A stretch of 64,000 nucleotides of DNA from Avibacterium paragallinarum (GTDB lineage Bacteria > Pseudomonadota > Gammaproteobacteria > Enterobacterales > Pasteurellaceae), in the NCBI RefSeq assembly GCF_900450705.1, contig NZ_UGHK01000001.1:744001-808000 (forward strand). Reading direction: 5' to 3'. The notes under the pieces were generated by a model. The model searched no databases and was not told the origin of the DNA. It saw only the letters and a list, made by a program, of their open reading frames with translations. Made by a program: the position numbers and the translations under genes. Shown one piece after another: positions 9,393 through 18,037 of this stretch. Numbering within the stretch: position 1 is the first letter of the stretch; each line of letters starts with the position of its first letter.

Positions 9393-9902
9393 TTACGATG
9401 ACGGCTTTTTCTGCATTTTTTGTTGGTTGAGTTCCTGCAACTTTTTTAGCATTGCATTCTCCGCTTCTAATTCCAAAATTCGGTAACGCAAGCGTTCTTC
9501 TTCTGTTTTGGGCGTTGGTGGCATTTTAGGTGAGTTGAGTTTCATACTTGGACGACCTTTAGGTTTGAGTAATAACCCATCTATACCTTGTTTTTCAAAG
9601 CGTTGCAACCATTGACTAATTATCCCTGAACTGGGGATATCAAAGCGAAAGCAGGCGGCTTCAGCGGAGCACTGGCCTTTTTTGATAGCTTGAATAACCT
9701 TTAATTTAAACTCAACAGAATAACATCGTTTTTTACCTAACACAGCTAATCCATTGATTCCATTATGATTAAATTTCGCAATCCAACGTGCTAACGTGCT
9801 TTGGGGAAGCTGAAAATACTGGCGAGTAAGCGAACGGTTTTTTCCATTTTGATGATAAAAGTCGAGCACTTGTTGTTTGAAACGTTGAGTATATTTAGTC
9901 AT
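9393..9902 (-). CDS. IS150-group OrfA (helix-turn-helix protein), copy 1
   Basis: 169 residues with two tandem HTH segments ([20 protein letters not shown] and a second around [20 protein letters not shown]) and a C-terminal leucine-rich coiled coil ([19 protein letters not shown]) typical of IS3-family OrfA dimerisation. It binds the terminal repeats and forms the N-terminal part of the OrfAB transposase. The 3' end carries the A-rich slippery site leading into orfB. Confidence 0.92.
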   Translation of the reverse strand: MTKYTQRFKQQVLDFYHQNGKNRSLTRQYFQLPQSTLARWIAKFNHNGINGLAVLGKKRCYSVEFKLKVIQAIKKGQCSAEAACFRFDIPSSGIISQWLQRFEKQGIDGLLLKPKGRPSMKLNSPKMPPTPKTEEERLRYRILELEAENAMLKKLQELNQQKMQKKPSS

Positions 9903-9965
9903 AAAAAATCTGCACCTTAATCAGTTGGTTATTTAGTCCAACTTTTGGGGTGCAGATCATTTTAG

Positions 9966-11918
9966 TTACCAAACATAGTTAAACATTAATTGAGCTACTA
10001 CGTTTTCAATATTTTTTCCTTTTTGATGCCCTATATAGGTAGAAATGGATTGTTTTTTGGCAAGATCAAATTCAGCTCCTAAGCCAATATAACGTGCCGA
10101 ACCACTGATATGTGCATCCAATGTATTTTCATCAATTTCAATTCGATTGCTATTTTTGATATCCCAGCGATATGAAACATCAATATAAGGTTTAAATGTA
10201 GTAGATTTTCCTTTATTATCTATATGTAATCCTAATCGAGAGCCGATATGGACATCCGCATAAGTTATTCCTTTATGTTTAATTCGTGTCCTACCTAAAT
10301 TGTAAGTAGCTGAATTTTCTTTGTATGCACGAACTCCTGAATACGGCATTATAAATAGTGTTGCATTGGTATAGTGATAACCGATTTTACTTTCTATGCC
10401 TGTACCAAAGGTATGATATTTACCTTCAAATACCTGTTCGCTATTGAATGAACTAATATCCATTTTTTTTCTTGAGAAGTTTAACCATCCTTGAGCATCT
10501 ATAAATATACCGTTAGATAAGATTTGAGAGGCATAAACTTTTGCACCATAAGATTGCATCTTTCCTTCATTTAAACCATCTTTGAGTTTACTATCAGCTA
10601 ATAGAATAGAGGCACCGATGAGAAATTTTTTATTTTCCTTAATGAATAATTTATCAGCTCCAAAGATAAATCCATTATCTTCTATACGAAGAGTAGTATT
10701 ATATGATGAGTTTAAACGTTGTGATTGATGGATAGGTTTGAAATAGAGACTGTTTTGATTATATTGATTAGTTCGAAATTCTTGGGGTCTATCTTGGTTA
10801 TAATATAAACTCATTGTTGCATAACTAGTATTAGATAAAGAATTTGCAGCATATGCTGTATTGGATAAACGTACAGGAACATAGTAATACCCTCCATATT
10901 CTTTTCCAAGTTCCTCTTTTGAATAATATTTCACTCTATAAGTATATAAACCTTTTTCCATAATAGGTTTATTGTCATTTACAGTTAAACTCGGTGTATC
11001 TGCCCCTAGATAATAAATGAGTGGTTCGCTTCCGTAAAGTCCTCGGGCATTAGCCTGACCTTCATCTTGTAAAAGAACATTACCACTTGCCGAAGTGGCG
11101 ATTTGAAAATATTGATCATTTGTATCCGAGTTTAAAATAATTACACCATCATCAGAGGTAAATTTATCTACAACTAATCCATTCTTACCATTGGGATTAT
11201 TGCTATGATTAAAATCGAGTATTCCTCCATTTCGTAAATTTATTATACTTGCGGTAGAGCTAAGCATAATTTTGTTTCCTGAGGATGAAAATAAAGAACT
11301 CGTTTTATTTTTTAATGCATTTTTAAATTGTGTCCATTCCCCTTCAGTTGCAGTACCTTGCTTTAATTTAGAAATTAAATCACCTGAGCCATTTCCGCCG
11401 AGCGGAGAAATCAAATATTCATTTTCTTTGGCAGCTAAAATAAATAATCGAGAGTTTTGATAATCTATACTATCGATAATGTCCTTGAATCCCTTTTCTC
11501 CAGAACGGGAAAAACTGGTTTGCCATATATACAATTTTGCTCCGTCTAACACATTCACAGTTAAATTACCAGATAACGTTCCCAAAGTAGCATTTTTCCA
11601 AAGTGCGTTCTCAGTTAAATTAACGGTTAAATTGGATCGATTAGCTAGTCGAACAAAGGAATTCCATATTGCTTGTTTTCCTTTAATATCAACACTATTA
11701 TTTCCTTTATAAGATGTAACACTCGCCGTCCAATTTTTGGGGGCGGAAGTTCCGTCTAATTTTAAATTTCCGCCATTTAAATACCAAGCGTTAAATCGAC
11801 CGTTATAATAATCAGTCTCTCCACTTGGTATGGCGACATTATCGTTACCTTGTGCCATTGTTAGTTGGCTGATTGTTAAAGCACAGCATAATGCAATTGC
11901 TGATTTCTTAAAGCACAT
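9966..11918 (-). CDS. Autotransporter outer-membrane protein, short passenger
   Basis: 650 residues: Sec signal peptide (about 1-22, ending LTMA), a roughly 340-residue passenger rich in Asn, Ser and Gly with beta-solenoid-like repeats (NLTVNLTENALW, GNLTVNVLDGAKLY), and a C-terminal barrel of about 280 residues ending in aromatic residues (LMFNYVW), the signal for BAM insertion. No serine-protease GDSGS or other catalytic motif seen, so an adhesin-like role is inferred only. Stop codon lies 6 bp from the IS end. AT-rich, flanked by IS elements on both sides, with a poly-G tract in its promoter: looks acquired and phase-variable. Confidence 0.85.
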   Translation of the reverse strand: MCFKKSAIALCCALTISQLTMAQGNDNVAIPSGETDYYNGRFNAWYLNGGNLKLDGTSAPKNWTASVTSYKGNNSVDIKGKQAIWNSFVRLANRSNLTVNLTENALWKNATLGTLSGNLTVNVLDGAKLYIWQTSFSRSGEKGFKDIIDSIDYQNSRLFILAAKENEYLISPLGGNGSGDLISKLKQGTATEGEWTQFKNALKNKTSSLFSSSGNKIMLSSTASIINLRNGGILDFNHSNNPNGKNGLVVDKFTSDDGVIILNSDTNDQYFQIATSASGNVLLQDEGQANARGLYGSEPLIYYLGADTPSLTVNDNKPIMEKGLYTYRVKYYSKEELGKEYGGYYYVPVRLSNTAYAANSLSNTSYATMSLYYNQDRPQEFRTNQYNQNSLYFKPIHQSQRLNSSYNTTLRIEDNGFIFGADKLFIKENKKFLIGASILLADSKLKDGLNEGKMQSYGAKVYASQILSNGIFIDAQGWLNFSRKKMDISSFNSEQVFEGKYHTFGTGIESKIGYHYTNATLFIMPYSGVRAYKENSATYNLGRTRIKHKGITYADVHIGSRLGLHIDNKGKSTTFKPYIDVSYRWDIKNSNRIEIDENTLDAHISGSARYIGLGAEFDLAKKQSISTYIGHQKGKNIENVVAQLMFNYVW

Positions 11919-11976
11919 TAGAGTCCCCTTATTGTCTTTGATAGATTTAGATATTTAATAGTCAAAATACTCAGGT

Positions 11977-12007
11977 ATTCTACCCCCCCCCCAACATAAA
12001 TAATCAA
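11977..12007 (-). promoter_or_regulatory. Autotransporter promoter with poly-G tract in the -35/-10 spacer
   Basis: On the minus strand: -35 TTGATT (12002-12007), spacer of 19 bp whose last ten bases are all G (11983-11992), then -10 TAGAAT (11977-11982), about 60 bp before the start codon. A spacer of 19 is longer than the optimum of 17; loss of one or two G would restore it. This is the layout of length-variable promoters in Neisseria (porA, opc). Confidence 0.75.
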
Positions 12008-12010
12008 GTA

Positions 12011-12040
12011 TAAAAATACCTCTTTAGGATGGTATTTTTA
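12011..12040. terminator. Perfect inverted repeat, probable sprT terminator separated by an IS
   Basis: Arms TAAAAATACC (12011-12020) and GGTATTTTTA (12031-12040) with a 10-base loop. It lies just upstream of the autotransporter promoter and downstream, across the IS, of minus-strand sprT. The T-rich 3' arm fits a weak intrinsic terminator; an operator role for the autotransporter is an alternative. Confidence 0.5.
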
Positions 12041-12063
12041 ATCAAGGTAATGATAAAAAGAAA

Positions 12064-12783
12064 GGGGCTGTAGTAGCATTAGTAACAATGCTATACTACA
12101 AAAATGAAGATAACATATTGTAAATTAAAGCAATCCATACAGAAAAAACTGCTTGAGTTTTTTGTCGCAGAAGTTACTGCAAGAACAGCAGCAAATTTGC
12201 TAGATATTCAACCGAATACAGCCGCTTTGTTCTACCATAAAATCAGGCTTGTGATTGGCTATCATTTATCCCTTGAAGTTAACGAGATTTTTGAGGGGGA
12301 AATTGAACTAGACGAAAGCTATTTTGGTGGTCATCGAAAGGGAAAACGAGGACGAGGACGAGGAGCGGCTGGAAAAGTTGCTGTTTTTGGGTTACTAAAA
12401 CGACAAGGAAAGGTATTTACTGTTGTGGTTGAAAACACCAAGAGTGAAACATTACTCCCTGTTATTAAAAGAAAAATCAAGCCTGATAGCTGGGTTTATA
12501 CGGACACTTATCGCAGTTATGATGCACTTGATGTGAGTGAATTTCACCACGAACGAATCAATCATTCCGAGCTATTTGCGGTGAAACAAAATCATATTAA
12601 TGGCATTGAAAATTTTTGGAATCAGGCGAAGCGGATACTGCGAAAATATAATGGAATTAACCGAAAAAACTTTCCTTTATTCTTGAAGGAATGTGAATTT
12701 CGGTTTAACTTTGGGACACCAAAAGAGCAGTTAAAAATATTGCGAAAATGGTGTGAAATTTAGGGCTAATCTACTACAGCCCC
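12064..12783 (+). mobile_element. IS1595-family (IS1016-group) insertion sequence, copy 1
   Basis: 720 bp with terminal inverted repeats starting GGGGCTGTAGTAG. One base longer than the copy at 44861-45579 because of an extra C in the left end. The 8 bp on each side do not match (AAAAGAAA versus TATATTAA), so no target duplication remains. Lies between sprT and the autotransporter promoter. Confidence 0.93.
12104..12763 (+). CDS. IS1016-group transposase, copy 1
   Basis: 219 residues, DDE transposase of the IS1595/ISXO2-like family. Acidic residues are D70 (ELDESYFGG), D134 (VYTDTYRSYD) and E169 (HINGIENFW), with a following lysine in QAKR; a basic KGKRGRGRG loop follows the first Asp. N-terminal HTH (ARTAANLLDIQPNTAALFYH). 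Identical in translation to the copy at 44881-45540, so moved recently. Complete. Confidence 0.94.
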   Translation: MKITYCKLKQSIQKKLLEFFVAEVTARTAANLLDIQPNTAALFYHKIRLVIGYHLSLEVNEIFEGEIELDESYFGGHRKGKRGRGRGAAGKVAVFGLLKRQGKVFTVVVENTKSETLLPVIKRKIKPDSWVYTDTYRSYDALDVSEFHHERINHSELFAVKQNHINGIENFWNQAKRILRKYNGINRKNFPLFLKECEFRFNFGTPKEQLKILRKWCEI

Positions 12784-12792
12784 TATATTAAT

Positions 12793-13299
12793 TTACATCT
12801 TTTTCAACATTAATTTCTCTTTGCACTGTTTACAAAAATACTCCGCACTTTGATTCTGTACGCGGTTATGACGGCGTAAGCTAAGATTGTGGATTTGGCA
12901 AGCACATTGATATGGAAAGGTTTTGCCCTGTACGGATTGCACATCTAAGCAATGATAAATTTCAGCGGGCAAGTTAAACAGTTTTTCCATTACCGCTTTC
13001 CATTCCTTGCCGTGCGGTGAAACTCGTCCAAATACTTGATAAACAATTAAATGAGCCAATTCGTGAGGTACAATTTGTTGTAAAAAATAGTCGGGATTTT
13101 CCAGTAATAAAGTGCGGTTAAAACAGATCTCATTTTTCTGTAAATATGCCACGCCCGCTTTCAATCCGCGTAATTGATAATTCACTTCTGGCATTGGGAA
13201 GGAACGCTGAAAATGCTGTTCCGCCAATTTCAGATAATGGCGTAATTGACGGAGGATTTGGATATTGAGTAAGCGTAGCGAAATATTTTTTTCTAACAT
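12793..13299 (-). CDS. sprT: SprT-family zinc metallopeptidase-like protein
   Basis: 168 residues with the zincin motif HELAH (H79, E80, H83), a likely third ligand H96 in SPHGKEW, and a C-terminal zinc-ribbon (CxC near residue 130, CKQC near 158). This is the bacterial SprT domain, also found in eukaryotic Spartan proteases; bacterial function is not settled. An uptake core lies inside the gene. Its 3' end is 10 bp from an IS. Confidence 0.9.
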   Translation of the reverse strand: MLEKNISLRLLNIQILRQLRHYLKLAEQHFQRSFPMPEVNYQLRGLKAGVAYLQKNEICFNRTLLLENPDYFLQQIVPHELAHLIVYQVFGRVSPHGKEWKAVMEKLFNLPAEIYHCLDVQSVQGKTFPYQCACQIHNLSLRRHNRVQNQSAEYFCKQCKEKLMLKKM

Positions 13300-13641
13300 C
13301 GGAATATCATCATTTCAATTTCAAATGGACAGGCAATAAGCCAAAAACAGTATATATAATGTAAACAAGCAACATAACGTAGCATTACTAAAGTCAACAA
13401 AGAAAATAAAAAGAAATACCTGATATGTCTATTGGTCAGGGTTAGCAAATAAATAACTCTGCAAATGCTAACATCACACCTGCACCTAATTTCTTCCATC
13501 TTTTGAATACTACCATAGCGTAAATTGATAAATACTTCTCTTTATACATTTCAGTTGGATTGTAAATCTAAGGCAAAAACAGTAAAATAGATCTTATATT
13601 TTAATTTCAGTGAATCATTTTAGTTTTGAGGGAATCCTAAT
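13300..13641. other. Intergenic region between sprT and nupC
   Basis: AT-rich, 342 bp. The only feature I can support is the nupC promoter at its right side. A 68-residue minus-strand frame here has biased composition, no ribosome-binding site and no recognisable family, so I do not call it. Confidence 0.5.
13560..13588 (+). promoter_or_regulatory. Predicted sigma-70 promoter of nupC
   Basis: TTGTAA (13560-13565), 17-bp spacer, TAAAAT (13583-13588), about 53 bp before the nupC start, in the correct orientation. Confidence 0.55.
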
Positions 13642-14093
13642 ATGAATACCCTAATTAGTGTAGTAGGTATTATTGTACTTTTAGTTATTGCTATCCTTTT
13701 GTCTAGTAATCGTCGAGCAATTCGTTTGCGTACTGTCGTTGGTGCATTGCTCATTCAAATTTTAATAGGTGCATTTATTCTTTATGTGCCAACAGGACGC
13801 AATATTTTATTGGCTATGGCTAACGGTATTAGCAACGTAATTAATTATGGGAATGAAGGAATAAAATTCCTGTTTGGTGGTTTAGCAACGGAGGCTTCCT
13901 TTAAAGCTTTTGGTAATGATGGATTTATCTTCGCAGTACGCGTCTTACCTATCATCGTATTCTTTTCAGCCCTAATCTCACTACTATACTATGTGGGTAT
14001 TATGCAGTGGATAATCAAAATCATTGGTGGAGGATTGCAAAAAGCCTTAGGCACCTCAAAAGCGGAATCAATGTCTGCCGCAGCAAATATTTT

Positions 14094-14812
14094 GGGGCTG
14101 TCCTAGATAACTAGACTAAACTCCCTTTAACCAATTGTTTTAAAATAGAAATTTGACTTTTTATGTTGCTGTAATTAAAACGCCATTCACATTCCTTTAA
14201 ATAAAGCTCAAAATGTGCTTTTGGGATACCATTAAATTTGCGTAAATGGCGTTTTGCTTGGCTTCAAAAATTCTCAATTCCGTTAATGTGGTTATGATTT
14301 TCAGCAAAATGTGTGCTGTGATTGATACGAAAATGACTAAATTCACTCACATCAAGCACGTCATAACTACGATAATTATCGGTGTAAACAATACTATCAG
14401 GCTTTACCTGCTCCCGAATAATGGGTAACAAGGTGGCAGATTGCGTATTTGGAACCGCAACGGTATAAACCTTGCCATTGCGCTTGAGAAGCCCGAATAC
14501 CGCAATTTTCCCTGCCGCACCACGACCACGTTTGCCTTTGCGAGCACCGCCAAAATAACTTTCATCGGCTTCAATTTCACCTTCAAACATCTCTAAGTGA
14601 AGGCTGTTTTGATAGATGAGTTGGCGTAAACGATGAAAGTAATATGCGGCAGTCGTTTTGTTTACATTGACTAACTCTGCTGCTGTCCTTGCAGTAACAC
14701 CTGCAACAAATAGCTCAATGAGTTTATTTTGTTTGTGCTGACTTAGACGACTTTTTCTCATTGGTTCATTCTAACCTAAATAGATTTTTTAGTTGTTATC
14801 TAGGACAGCCCC
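14094..14812 (-). mobile_element. IS1595-family element inserted in nupC
   Basis: 719 bp with terminal inverted repeats GGGGCTGTCCTAGATAAC, different in sequence from the IS1016-like copies at 12064 and 44861 but related. Flanked by the 8-bp direct repeat AATATTTT (14086-14093 and 14813-14820), the duplication size expected for this family. Confidence 0.95.
14111..14761 (-). pseudogene. IS1595-family transposase with in-frame stop
   Basis: Codes for a 216-residue transposase (EADESYFGG, VYTDNYRSYD, HINGIENF) except that the tryptophan codon after ENF is TGA (14264-14266). The frame then continues with SQAKRHLRKFNG to the natural stop at 14111. In the other copies this position is FWNQAKR. 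The stop falls before the conserved lysine region, so this copy is probably inactive unless TGA is read through or a relative acts in trans. A single TGG-to-TGA change explains it. Confidence 0.9.
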
Positions 14813-15660
14813 AATATTTTTGTTGGTCAAACTGAAGCCCCTCTCGTCGTGAAACCTTATATAAGCAAAATGACTGAATCCGAGTTATTTGCCGTAATGT
14901 GTGGTGGCTTAGCTTCAATCGCAGGTTCTGTATTAGCTGGTTACGCAGGTTTAGGCGTGCCATTGCCATACTTAATCGCGGCGTCATTTATGGCAGCACC
15001 TGCAGGCTTATTATTTGCCAAATTGATGATGCCACAAACTGAAAAATTCAATGATGACATTGAAGATGTTACTTTAGATAAACCCGCCAATATTCTTGAT
15101 GCCGCAGCTGGCGGTGCATCTTCAGGTATACAACTCGCTCTCAATGTAGGAGCAATGCTGATTGCATTCGTAGCACTCATTGCATTGGTTAATGGTTTAT
15201 TAGGTGGAATCGGCGGCTGGTTCGGAATGCCAGAGCTTTCTCTTGGCTTAATTCTTGGCTGGATTTTCCGCCCATTAGCTTGGATCATTGGTGTGCCTTG
15301 GAATGAAGCCGAAATCGCAGGGCAAATGATCGGGATTAAACTCGCAGTCAATGAATTTGTGGGTTACTTAGAATTTGCCCCTTACCTTGCTGCTGATGCT
15401 GCAGTGCAACTCAGCGATAAAACCAAAGCCATCATCACCTTCGCACTTTGCGGTTTTGCTAACTTCAGCTCAATCGCGATCTTAATCGGTGGATTAGGCG
15501 GAATGGCACCAAGTCGCCGAGGGGATATTGCACGTCTTGGCATTAAAGCGGTAATTGCAGGCTCATTAGCTAACTTAATGAGTGCGACTATCGCGGGATT
15601 ATTTATCGGTTTAAGTGGTGCGGCACTCTAAAGTGCGGTACAATTTGAACAATATTTTCC

Positions 15661-15689
15661 CAACACCACGGCAACATTCCGTGGTGTTG
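15661..15689. terminator. Strong hairpin between nupC and deoB
   Basis: Perfect 11-bp stem CAACACCACGG / CCGTGGTGTTG with a 7-base loop. There is no long T-run after it, so it may be an inefficient terminator or a transcript-stabilising or processing hairpin between nupC and deoBD. Confidence 0.6.
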
Positions 15690-15704
15690 TCATATTTGTA
15701 CAAT

Positions 15705-15716
15705 GTAAACGTTTGC
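15705..15716. promoter_or_regulatory. PurR/LacI-family-like operator before deoB
   Basis: GTAAACGTTTGC, one mismatch pair from the perfect palindrome GCAAACGTTTGC at the core of PurR sites. It sits only 11 bp before the deoB start codon, where bound protein would block transcription. Which LacI-family protein uses it is inferred. Confidence 0.5.
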
Positions 15717-15727
15717 ATCGAGGTAAA

Positions 15728-16966
15728 ATGAAACGCGTATTTATAATAATGTTAGATTCTTTCGGTATTGGTTCAAGTGAAGATGCAGAAAAATTTGGCG
15801 ATAAAGGAGCGAACACCTTAGGTCACATTGCACAGCGTTGTGCAGAAGGGTTAGAGGACAAAAATGGTCGCAAAGGCCCACTTCATCTGCCTAACTTTGA
15901 AAAACTCGGCTTAGGCTTGGCTGCGAAAGAATCTTGCGGTGAATTGCCAGCAGGCTTTAACCCTACGCCAAATTTAATCGGCGGTTATGCTTATGCAAAA
16001 GAAATTTCTTCAGGTAAAGACACTCCATCAGGACACTGGGAGATCGCGGGTGTTCCCGTTTTGTTTGATTGGGGCTATTTCCCAGAACACGAAAACAGCT
16101 TCCCACAAGCACTTTTAGATCGCATTGTTGAACGTGCGGGGCTTGATGGCTATCTCGGCAACTGCCATTCTTCTGGCACGGTGATCTTAGATCAGCTTGG
16201 TGAAGAACATATGAAAACGGGCAAACCGATTTTCTACACCTCGGCAGATTCCGTTTTCCAAATTGCTTGCCACGAAGAAACCTACAGCTTGGAAAAACTC
16301 TATGAACTGTGCGAAATCGTGCGTGAAGAACTGGCTGATTACAACATTGGCCGCGTAATCGCTCGTCCATTTGTGGGCAACAAAGCGGGCGAATTTTCTC
16401 GTACCGGCAACCGCAAAGACTACGCCATTGAGCCACCTGCCAAAACCGTATTACAAAAATTAGTGGAAGAAAAACAAGGCGATGTGATTTCTATCGGCAA
16501 AATTGCGGATATTTACGCACACACTGGCATCACCGAAAAAGTGAAAGCCACGGGCTTGGAAGAATTATTCGACAAAACCCTTGTGGAAGTGAAAAGAGCG
16601 GGGGAAAATTCCATTGTTTTCACCAACTTTGTAAACTTTGACTCTGATTTCGGCCATCGCCGTGATGTAGCAGATTACGCTGCGGCATTGGAATATTTCG
16701 ATAGTCGTATTCCAGAATTATTAGCCTTAATGAACGAAGATGATTTACTCATTTTCACCGCTGATCACGGTTGCGATCCAACGTGGCACGGCACGGATCA
16801 CACTCGCGAGCATATCCCTGTGCTATTATACGGTTCGCAAGTGCCAAAACAATTTTTAGGCAAACGCGACACTTTCGCTGACGTAGGGCAAACTGTCGCA
16901 GATTATTTTGATCTGCCGCCAATGGATTACGGCAAATCAATCATTGATTTTCACCATCAAGATTAA
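15728..16966 (+). CDS. deoB: Phosphopentomutase DeoB
   Basis: 412 residues of the alkaline-phosphatase superfamily. Shows [15 protein letters not shown] (first metal Asp), [15 protein letters not shown] with the phosphorylated threonine, and the C-terminal metal sites [11 protein letters not shown] and [10 protein letters not shown]. Interconverts ribose- or deoxyribose-1-phosphate and the 5-phosphates in nucleoside salvage. ATG at 15728 follows GAGGT and matches family starts; an in-frame TTG at 15713 is not needed. 17 bp before deoD, so one operon, perhaps also with nupC. Confidence 0.96.
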   Translation: MKRVFIIMLDSFGIGSSEDAEKFGDKGANTLGHIAQRCAEGLEDKNGRKGPLHLPNFEKLGLGLAAKESCGELPAGFNPTPNLIGGYAYAKEISSGKDTPSGHWEIAGVPVLFDWGYFPEHENSFPQALLDRIVERAGLDGYLGNCHSSGTVILDQLGEEHMKTGKPIFYTSADSVFQIACHEETYSLEKLYELCEIVREELADYNIGRVIARPFVGNKAGEFSRTGNRKDYAIEPPAKTVLQKLVEEKQGDVISIGKIADIYAHTGITEKVKATGLEELFDKTLVEVKRAGENSIVFTNFVNFDSDFGHRRDVADYAAALEYFDSRIPELLALMNEDDLLIFTADHGCDPTWHGTDHTREHIPVLLYGSQVPKQFLGKRDTFADVGQTVADYFDLPPMDYGKSIIDFHHQD

Positions 16967-16983
16967 CTTTAAGAGGATAGATT

Positions 16984-17700
16984 ATGACTCCACATATTAA
17001 CGCACCCGCTGGGGCTTTTGCTGACGTAGTATTAATGCCGGGCGATCCGTTGCGTGCTAAATATATTGCTGAAACCTTTTTAGACGATGCCAAAGAAGTA
17101 ACCAATGTGCGTAATATGCTTGGCTACACAGGCACATACAAAGGTCGCAAAATCTCCGTAATGGGACACGGAATGGGTATTCCGTCTTGCTCTATTTATG
17201 CCAAAGAGCTGATCACTGAATACGGCGTGAAAAAAATTATCCGCGTCGGTTCGTGCGGTGCCGTGCGTTCAGATGTTAAATTGCGTGATGTCATCATCGG
17301 GCTTGGTGCTTGTACGGATTCCAAAGTGAACCGCATTCGCTTTAAAGATAACGATTTTGCTGCTATTGCCGATTTTGATATGACCCAAGCCGCCGTGCAA
17401 GCGGCAAAAAACAAAGGCATCAATGTGCGTGTGGGAAACCTTTATTCTGCTGATCTGTTCTATACGCCAGATGTGGAAATGTTTGACGTAATGGAAAAAT
17501 ACGGCATTTTGGGCGTAGAAATGGAAGCCGCGGGCATTTATGGTGTTGCTGCAGAATTTGGTGCGAAAGCTTTAACCATCTGTACCGTATCAGACCACAT
17601 TCGCACTCACGAACAAACCACCGCAGAAGAACGCCAACTAACCTTCAATGAAATGATTGAAATCGCGTTAGAAAGCGTATTAATCGGTGATCAAGCCTAA
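16984..17700 (+). CDS. deoD: Purine nucleoside phosphorylase DeoD-type
   Basis: 238 residues, family-typical length. Motifs: [12 protein letters not shown] near the N-terminus, [15 protein letters not shown] for phosphate and ribose contacts, GVEMEAAG for ribose, and TVSDH with the catalytic Asp. Splits purine nucleosides to base and pentose-1-phosphate in the cytosol, feeding DeoB. AGAGG precedes the ATG. Closes the nupC-deoB-deoD cluster. Confidence 0.97.
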   Translation: MTPHINAPAGAFADVVLMPGDPLRAKYIAETFLDDAKEVTNVRNMLGYTGTYKGRKISVMGHGMGIPSCSIYAKELITEYGVKKIIRVGSCGAVRSDVKLRDVIIGLGACTDSKVNRIRFKDNDFAAIADFDMTQAAVQAAKNKGINVRVGNLYSADLFYTPDVEMFDVMEKYGILGVEMEAAGIYGVAAEFGAKALTICTVSDHIRTHEQTTAEERQLTFNEMIEIALESVLIGDQA

Positions 17701-18037
17701 AAAATACGCTAAAAAATGACCGCACTTTAATGATTGTGGTCTTTTCCCTTTTGCGGAACATTTTTCACGCCATATGATCAATATGGCGTGTTTATTTTTG
17801 GGCTTCCACTTCTCAGCGAGCAGATCTTGTCTAGCTGTTTCAAAATAACTAAATTGTTTTCACTTTCATACAAGGCTTTGAACCGATACAGTACAAATCG
17901 TTCGGTGAGGCAAAGTAACGCCACAGGAAAGTAAAGTGCGGTGTTTTTTATCCCTATTTTTCTTGCTTTCCCATACCTTGCAGAGAAAAATATTGCTATA
18001 ATTTCGCCCAATTTAAACCTCATCAACAATTTCCACA
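17701..18037. other. Intergenic region deoD-clcA
   Basis: Holds the deoD terminator at 17766-17797 and two uptake cores (about 17717 and 17933). A short frame on each strand shows no family features. Otherwise nothing seen. Confidence 0.5.
17766..17797 (+). terminator. Terminator after deoD
   Basis: CACGCCATAT (17766-17775) pairs perfectly with ATATGGCGTG (17781-17790) around a 5-base loop and is followed by TTTATTTTT. Confidence 0.85.

Larger units (their letters stand above)
8540..9959 (-). mobile_element. IS3-family (IS150-group) insertion sequence, copy 1
   Basis: 1420-bp element with imperfect terminal inverted repeats beginning TGATCTGC (left TGATCTGCCCCCAAAAAGTT, right end the complement of TGATCTGCACCCCAAAAGTT). 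It carries orfA and orfB in the usual overlapping arrangement. A near-identical copy of exactly the same length is at 25495-26914. No target duplication is seen (AGA on the left, TTT on the right), which fits an adjacent deletion or recombination after insertion. Confidence 0.95.
13642..15631 (+). pseudogene. nupC: Concentrative nucleoside transporter NupC, interrupted by an IS
   Basis: The 5' part (13642-14093) encodes the N-terminal membrane helices; the 3' part (14821-15631) continues exactly where it stops. Removing the IS and one copy of the 8-bp repeat AATATTTT restores one frame of about 420 residues through the family motif [12 protein letters not shown], which lies at the break, and the C-terminal AGLFIGLSG end. 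NupC symports nucleosides with protons across the inner membrane. Adjacent deoB and deoD use the imported nucleosides. The interruption is clean and appears recent; the strain should lack this transporter. Confidence 0.93.

Noticed and set aside
13293-13499. 68-residue minus-strand frame upstream of sprT
   Set aside because: Cys/Phe/Tyr-rich odd composition, no ribosome-binding site and no recognisable family.
15963-16436. 157-residue minus-strand frame
   Set aside because: Antisense shadow of deoB, which is conserved along its length.
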